Shown here: positions 7,809 to 9,518 of the stretch, in pieces
Layout: the number at the start of each line of letters is the position of its first letter
Position numbering within the stretch: the stretch's first letter is position 1
From: Candidatus Desantisiibacteriota bacterium
GTDB taxonomy: Bacteria > JACRDZ01
DNA length: 9,518 nucleotides
Assembly: GCA_016209155.1 (NCBI GenBank)
Contig: JACQWU010000146.1
Coordinates: 1-9,518 of the forward strand
Direction of reading: 5' to 3'
Program-made: the position numbers and the translations under genes
Notes under the pieces: generated by a model
Told to the model about the DNA's origin: nothing
Seen by the model: the letters and a program-made list of their open reading frames with translations, nothing else
Databases searched by the model: none

Positions 7809-7998
7809 GCTAAGAAAACTGGATACTATAGAAATTCACGCATCTTGATAAAAAAAATTAAAATTTAATATTATAGGGGGCTGAAATGGGGGCCGTCGGC
7901 AATAATACTTTTACAACCAAAGGACCAACGTCATTTTGCTTTGAGAGCTTATTTTTCTATTTTATTTGAAGCGTAAGCATCTACTTAATGGCACTTCC

Positions 7999-8048
7999 AG
8001 ATAAAAAATGGCGCAACGGATTTTTTCCGCCCTGCTATTTTTTTATCT
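7999..8048 (-). terminator. Hairpin downstream of ccsA, probable terminator
   Basis: The outer arms 7999-8012 (AGATAAAAAATGGC on the plus strand) and 8034-8048 (GCTATTTTTTTATCT) pair with one bulge and one G-U. An inner stem CGGA/TCCG (8017-8020 with 8026-8029) closes a T5 loop. It begins about 15 nt after the ccsA stop on the minus strand, and the 3' arm supplies a U-run. Its near symmetry means it could act in either direction. Confidence 0.6.
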
Positions 8049-8063
8049 TTTATAAATAACATT

Positions 8064-8870
8064 TTAAAAAGAATGCGAACTGCGCATTAAAAGGCTGATC
8101 CCAAGGTAAGTAAAAATCATTAAAAAAAATCCTCCGCATGCAAAATAGGCGCTTCTTTTTCCCTGCCATCCCGAAGTATAGCGCGCATGCAGATATAGAG
8201 AATAATAAAGCCAGAGGATAACTGAAAAAAGCTCTTTTGGCGTCCAGATAAAATAATTGCACCATGCAAGATATGCCCAGATCCCCCCGCATGTCATGGC
8301 AATTGTAAACATAAAAAATCCCCAGGCGCATGATCTATATACAAGCTTTTCTATAACAGGTAAAGGGGAAATAAACCGGCAAATTCGCGCTTTGTCTCGT
8401 GATTTTAAGAGATACAAAAATCCTGCGCTAAATCCCAGGGTAAATAATCCATAAGCAATAAAAGAAGTCCCGACATGAGTTTCAAACCATAAAGTCTGAA
8501 GGGACGGACTGAGCTCTCTTATCTCTTGAGACACCTGGTTTGCTTTAACGAGTGCCAGTAAGACCGGCATCACTACAAAAAGCGCAAGAGTTTGTTCTTT
8601 GTAACGTAAATACATTACGCTTGCAGTAAGACTTACCGACCAGGTATAAAAGAGCAATGAGTCAAAAAGACTTGCCATAGGCGCATGACCCAATAATATT
8701 GTACGTATAACCAATATTATAGTGTGGAAGATAAATGCAAAAATAAGGGTGCTGTTATATATTTTGAGTAAAGTTTTATTGGGGCTTACAAAAAAAATTA
8801 AAGATATAAGTGAAGTTGAAATATATATAGCTATTACAATTGTCAACAAAAAAGGAAAAGACATTAACAT
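8064..8870 (-). CDS. ccsA: Cytochrome c biogenesis protein CcsA/ResC (system II heme handling)
   Basis: CcsA is the polytopic inner-membrane half of the system II heme exporter/synthetase that attaches heme to apocytochromes outside the membrane, together with CcsB/ResB (not in this window). The 268 residues form about eight membrane helices. Family blocks are HTIILVIRTILLGHAPMASL (49-68), FETHVGTSFIAYGLF (H132), the WWD region GGIWAYLAWCNYFIWTPKEL (195-214), LYLHARYTSGWQGKRSA (H228) and a C-terminal HSF (H266). The spacing of H132, H228 and H266 fits the three conserved histidines as I recall them from the family. In the WWD motif the tryptophans W198, W203 and W209 are kept, but the Asp of the usual WDPKE is Thr (WTPKE). 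Start ATG 8870 has GGAG 6 nt upstream (8877-8880). Length is normal for the short CcsA form. The two multiheme cytochromes in the window are plausible clients. Confidence 0.93.
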   Translation of the reverse strand: MLMSFPFLLTIVIAIYISTSLISLIFFVSPNKTLLKIYNSTLIFAFIFHTIILVIRTILLGHAPMASLFDSLLFYTWSVSLTASVMYLRYKEQTLALFVVMPVLLALVKANQVSQEIRELSPSLQTLWFETHVGTSFIAYGLFTLGFSAGFLYLLKSRDKARICRFISPLPVIEKLVYRSCAWGFFMFTIAMTCGGIWAYLAWCNYFIWTPKELFSVILWLYYSLYLHARYTSGWQGKRSAYFACGGFFLMIFTYLGISLLMRSSHSF

Positions 8871-8910
8871 TCTTCACTCCATTTGAAAAATTCTTGCAAT
8901 TCTTATGGTG

Positions 8911-8964
8911 TAGCGGCTGGATTACTATCCAGCCTGAACATGACGAATAGTAATTCACCCGCTA
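8911..8964. repeat. Long imperfect inverted repeat with an alternative inner hairpin
   Basis: Between pyrD and ccsA an 18-nt inverted repeat is visible. TAGCGG (8911-8916) pairs with CCGCTA (8959-8964), then comes one C-C mismatch. Next TGGATTACTAT (8918-8928) pairs with ATAGTAATTCA (8947-8957) with one G-T, leaving an 18-nt loop. A competing perfect 7-bp hairpin GGCTGGA/TCCAGCC (8915-8921 with 8928-8934) uses part of the same left arm, so the two folds exclude each other. It lies about 15 nt beyond the pyrD stop and about 40 nt before the ccsA start on the minus strand. It could be a terminator/attenuator or a dispersed palindromic repeat. Confidence 0.65.
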
Positions 8965-8979
8965 AATAATTCATATAGT

Positions 8980-9518
8980 TCATGAAAGGTCTAATGATCC
9001 GGTAATAGCATTTATATCTTTTATCTTTTTTTCTTTTATATATTTTTCAATTCCTGTAATTATTTCCATTGATAAACGAGGATTAACAAAATTTCCTGTG
9101 CCTATGGAAACAGCACTTGCTCCCGCGATTATAAATTCAATAGCATCATCGGCACTCATTATCCCGCCTCCGCCTATTATAGGTATATTCACTTTTTTAA
9201 ACACCTGCCATACCATACGTATTGCAACCGGCTTAATTGCCGGACCTGATAATCCGCCGGTAATATTTTTAAGCTTTGGTTTTCGCGTACTGATATCTAT
9301 TGCCATCCCAAGTATTGTATTTATTAGCGATAATCCGTCACTTTTTGCTTCCTGAGCCGCCAGAGCTATTTCCGTGATATCTGTGACATTTGGGGAAAGT
9401 TTTGTTATAATCGGCAGATCGGTTTCTTCCCTTACAGCTTTTACCACATTATAAGTAGTATCAGGATAAATCCCGAAAGCCATACCGCCCTTTTGCACAT
9501 TCGGGCAGGAAACATTTA
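8980..9518 (-). CDS. pyrD: Dihydroorotate dehydrogenase, class 1B catalytic subunit, N terminus outside the window
   Basis: PyrD oxidises dihydroorotate to orotate in pyrimidine synthesis. The class 1B form is cytoplasmic, binds FMN and passes electrons to NAD+ through the FAD/2Fe-2S subunit PyrK. The frame enters from the right edge with NVSCPNVQKGG, whose Cys is the catalytic base typical of class 1 enzymes. TKLSPNVTDI, DGLSLINTILGMAID, TGGLSGPAIKPVAIRMV and the FMN-phosphate region IIGGGGIMSADDAIE to GASAVSIGTGNF follow. About 178 C-terminal residues are visible of a usual total near 300, and the frame is undamaged to TGA at 8980. The GTG at 9498 is internal. The class 1B assignment rests on the Cys and on the overall block pattern; pyrK would be expected nearby outside the window. 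Confidence 0.94.
   Translation of the reverse strand, partial: NVSCPNVQKGGMAFGIYPDTTYNVVKAVREETDLPIITKLSPNVTDITEIALAAQEAKSDGLSLINTILGMAIDISTRKPKLKNITGGLSGPAIKPVAIRMVWQVFKKVNIPIIGGGGIMSADDAIEFIIAGASAVSIGTGNFVNPRLSMEIITGIEKYIKEKKIKDINAITGSLDLS

Larger units (their letters stand above)
7722..8063. other. 342-nt gene-free stretch between ccsA and rph
   Basis: No coding region can be supported here. From the ccsA side it holds a hairpin (7999-8048), then about 100 nt of unassigned sequence. A G/C-rich patch follows (about 7876-7900, with GGGGGCTGAAAT followed by GGGGGCC on the plus strand) that differs from the A/T-rich surroundings. Last comes the promoter-like site upstream of rph. A minus-strand frame at about 7866-7952 reads LSKQNDVGPLVVKVLLPTA and then PISAPYNIKF before a TAA, without a start codon or ribosome site. 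It may be chance or a remnant of an older gene or repeat. Confidence 0.5.

Noticed and set aside
8257-8454. Plus-strand frame of 65 codons
   Set aside because: It is antisense to the well-supported ccsA gene, with no family motif or ribosome site.
1-9518. CRISPR arrays, insertion sequences, integrase or phage genes
   Set aside because: No regularly spaced repeats, transposase motifs or attachment-site duplications were seen on either strand.

Overview
The window is A+T-rich bacterial DNA (roughly two-thirds A+T by eye). Two multiheme c-type cytochromes, a CcsA-type cytochrome c maturation protein, a class 1B dihydroorotate dehydrogenase and a DHH-CBS-nucleotidyltransferase fusion suggest an anaerobic respirer with extensive periplasmic electron transfer, most likely in the Desulfobacterota/Geobacter-like ('deltaproteobacterial') sphere. 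That placement is an inference from gene content; no phylogenetic marker was tested.

Left half, plus strand (1-4385). The 3' part of a TPR plus multiheme cytochrome gene (10 CXXCH motifs and one CX3CH) is followed after 4 nt by an intact glyoxalase II-like metallo-beta-lactamase-fold hydrolase. Then comes a broken gene for a large DHH/DHHA1-CBS-CBS-poly(A) polymerase/tRNA nucleotidyltransferase protein. It carries an in-frame TAA at 2384-2386. A second lesion near 3224-3244 combines a frameshift with loss of the stretch that should hold the catalytic GG..RD and DxD motifs. A perfect 12-bp hairpin spans its stop codon. The 250 nt that follow (4386-4636) hold no gene I can support and separate convergent transcription units.

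Right half, minus strand (read right to left, 9518 to 4637). In order: the C-terminal part of pyrD (class 1B); a long alternative-pairing inverted repeat; ccsA, whose WWD motif has Thr for Asp; a terminator-like hairpin; a 342-nt gene-free stretch with a good promoter; rph (RNase PH, intact); rdgB (XTP/dITP pyrophosphatase) broken near its 5' end by an apparent ~29-nt deletion that shifts frame; tRNA-Pro(UGG) with encoded CCA; and a membrane-anchored multiheme cytochrome with six CXXCH and four atypical motifs (two CX3CH, one CX4CH, one CXCH).

How it fits together. CcsA would attach heme to cytochromes such as the two seen here. RNase PH trims tRNA 3' ends, and the broken nucleotidyltransferase belongs to the same RNA 3'-end theme. 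The most notable overall pattern is that two conserved housekeeping-type genes are broken while their neighbours are intact and well conserved. This points to recent gene decay or to errors in the assembly. I see no mobile element, CRISPR array, phage gene or defence system, and nothing that amounts to a clear new system.
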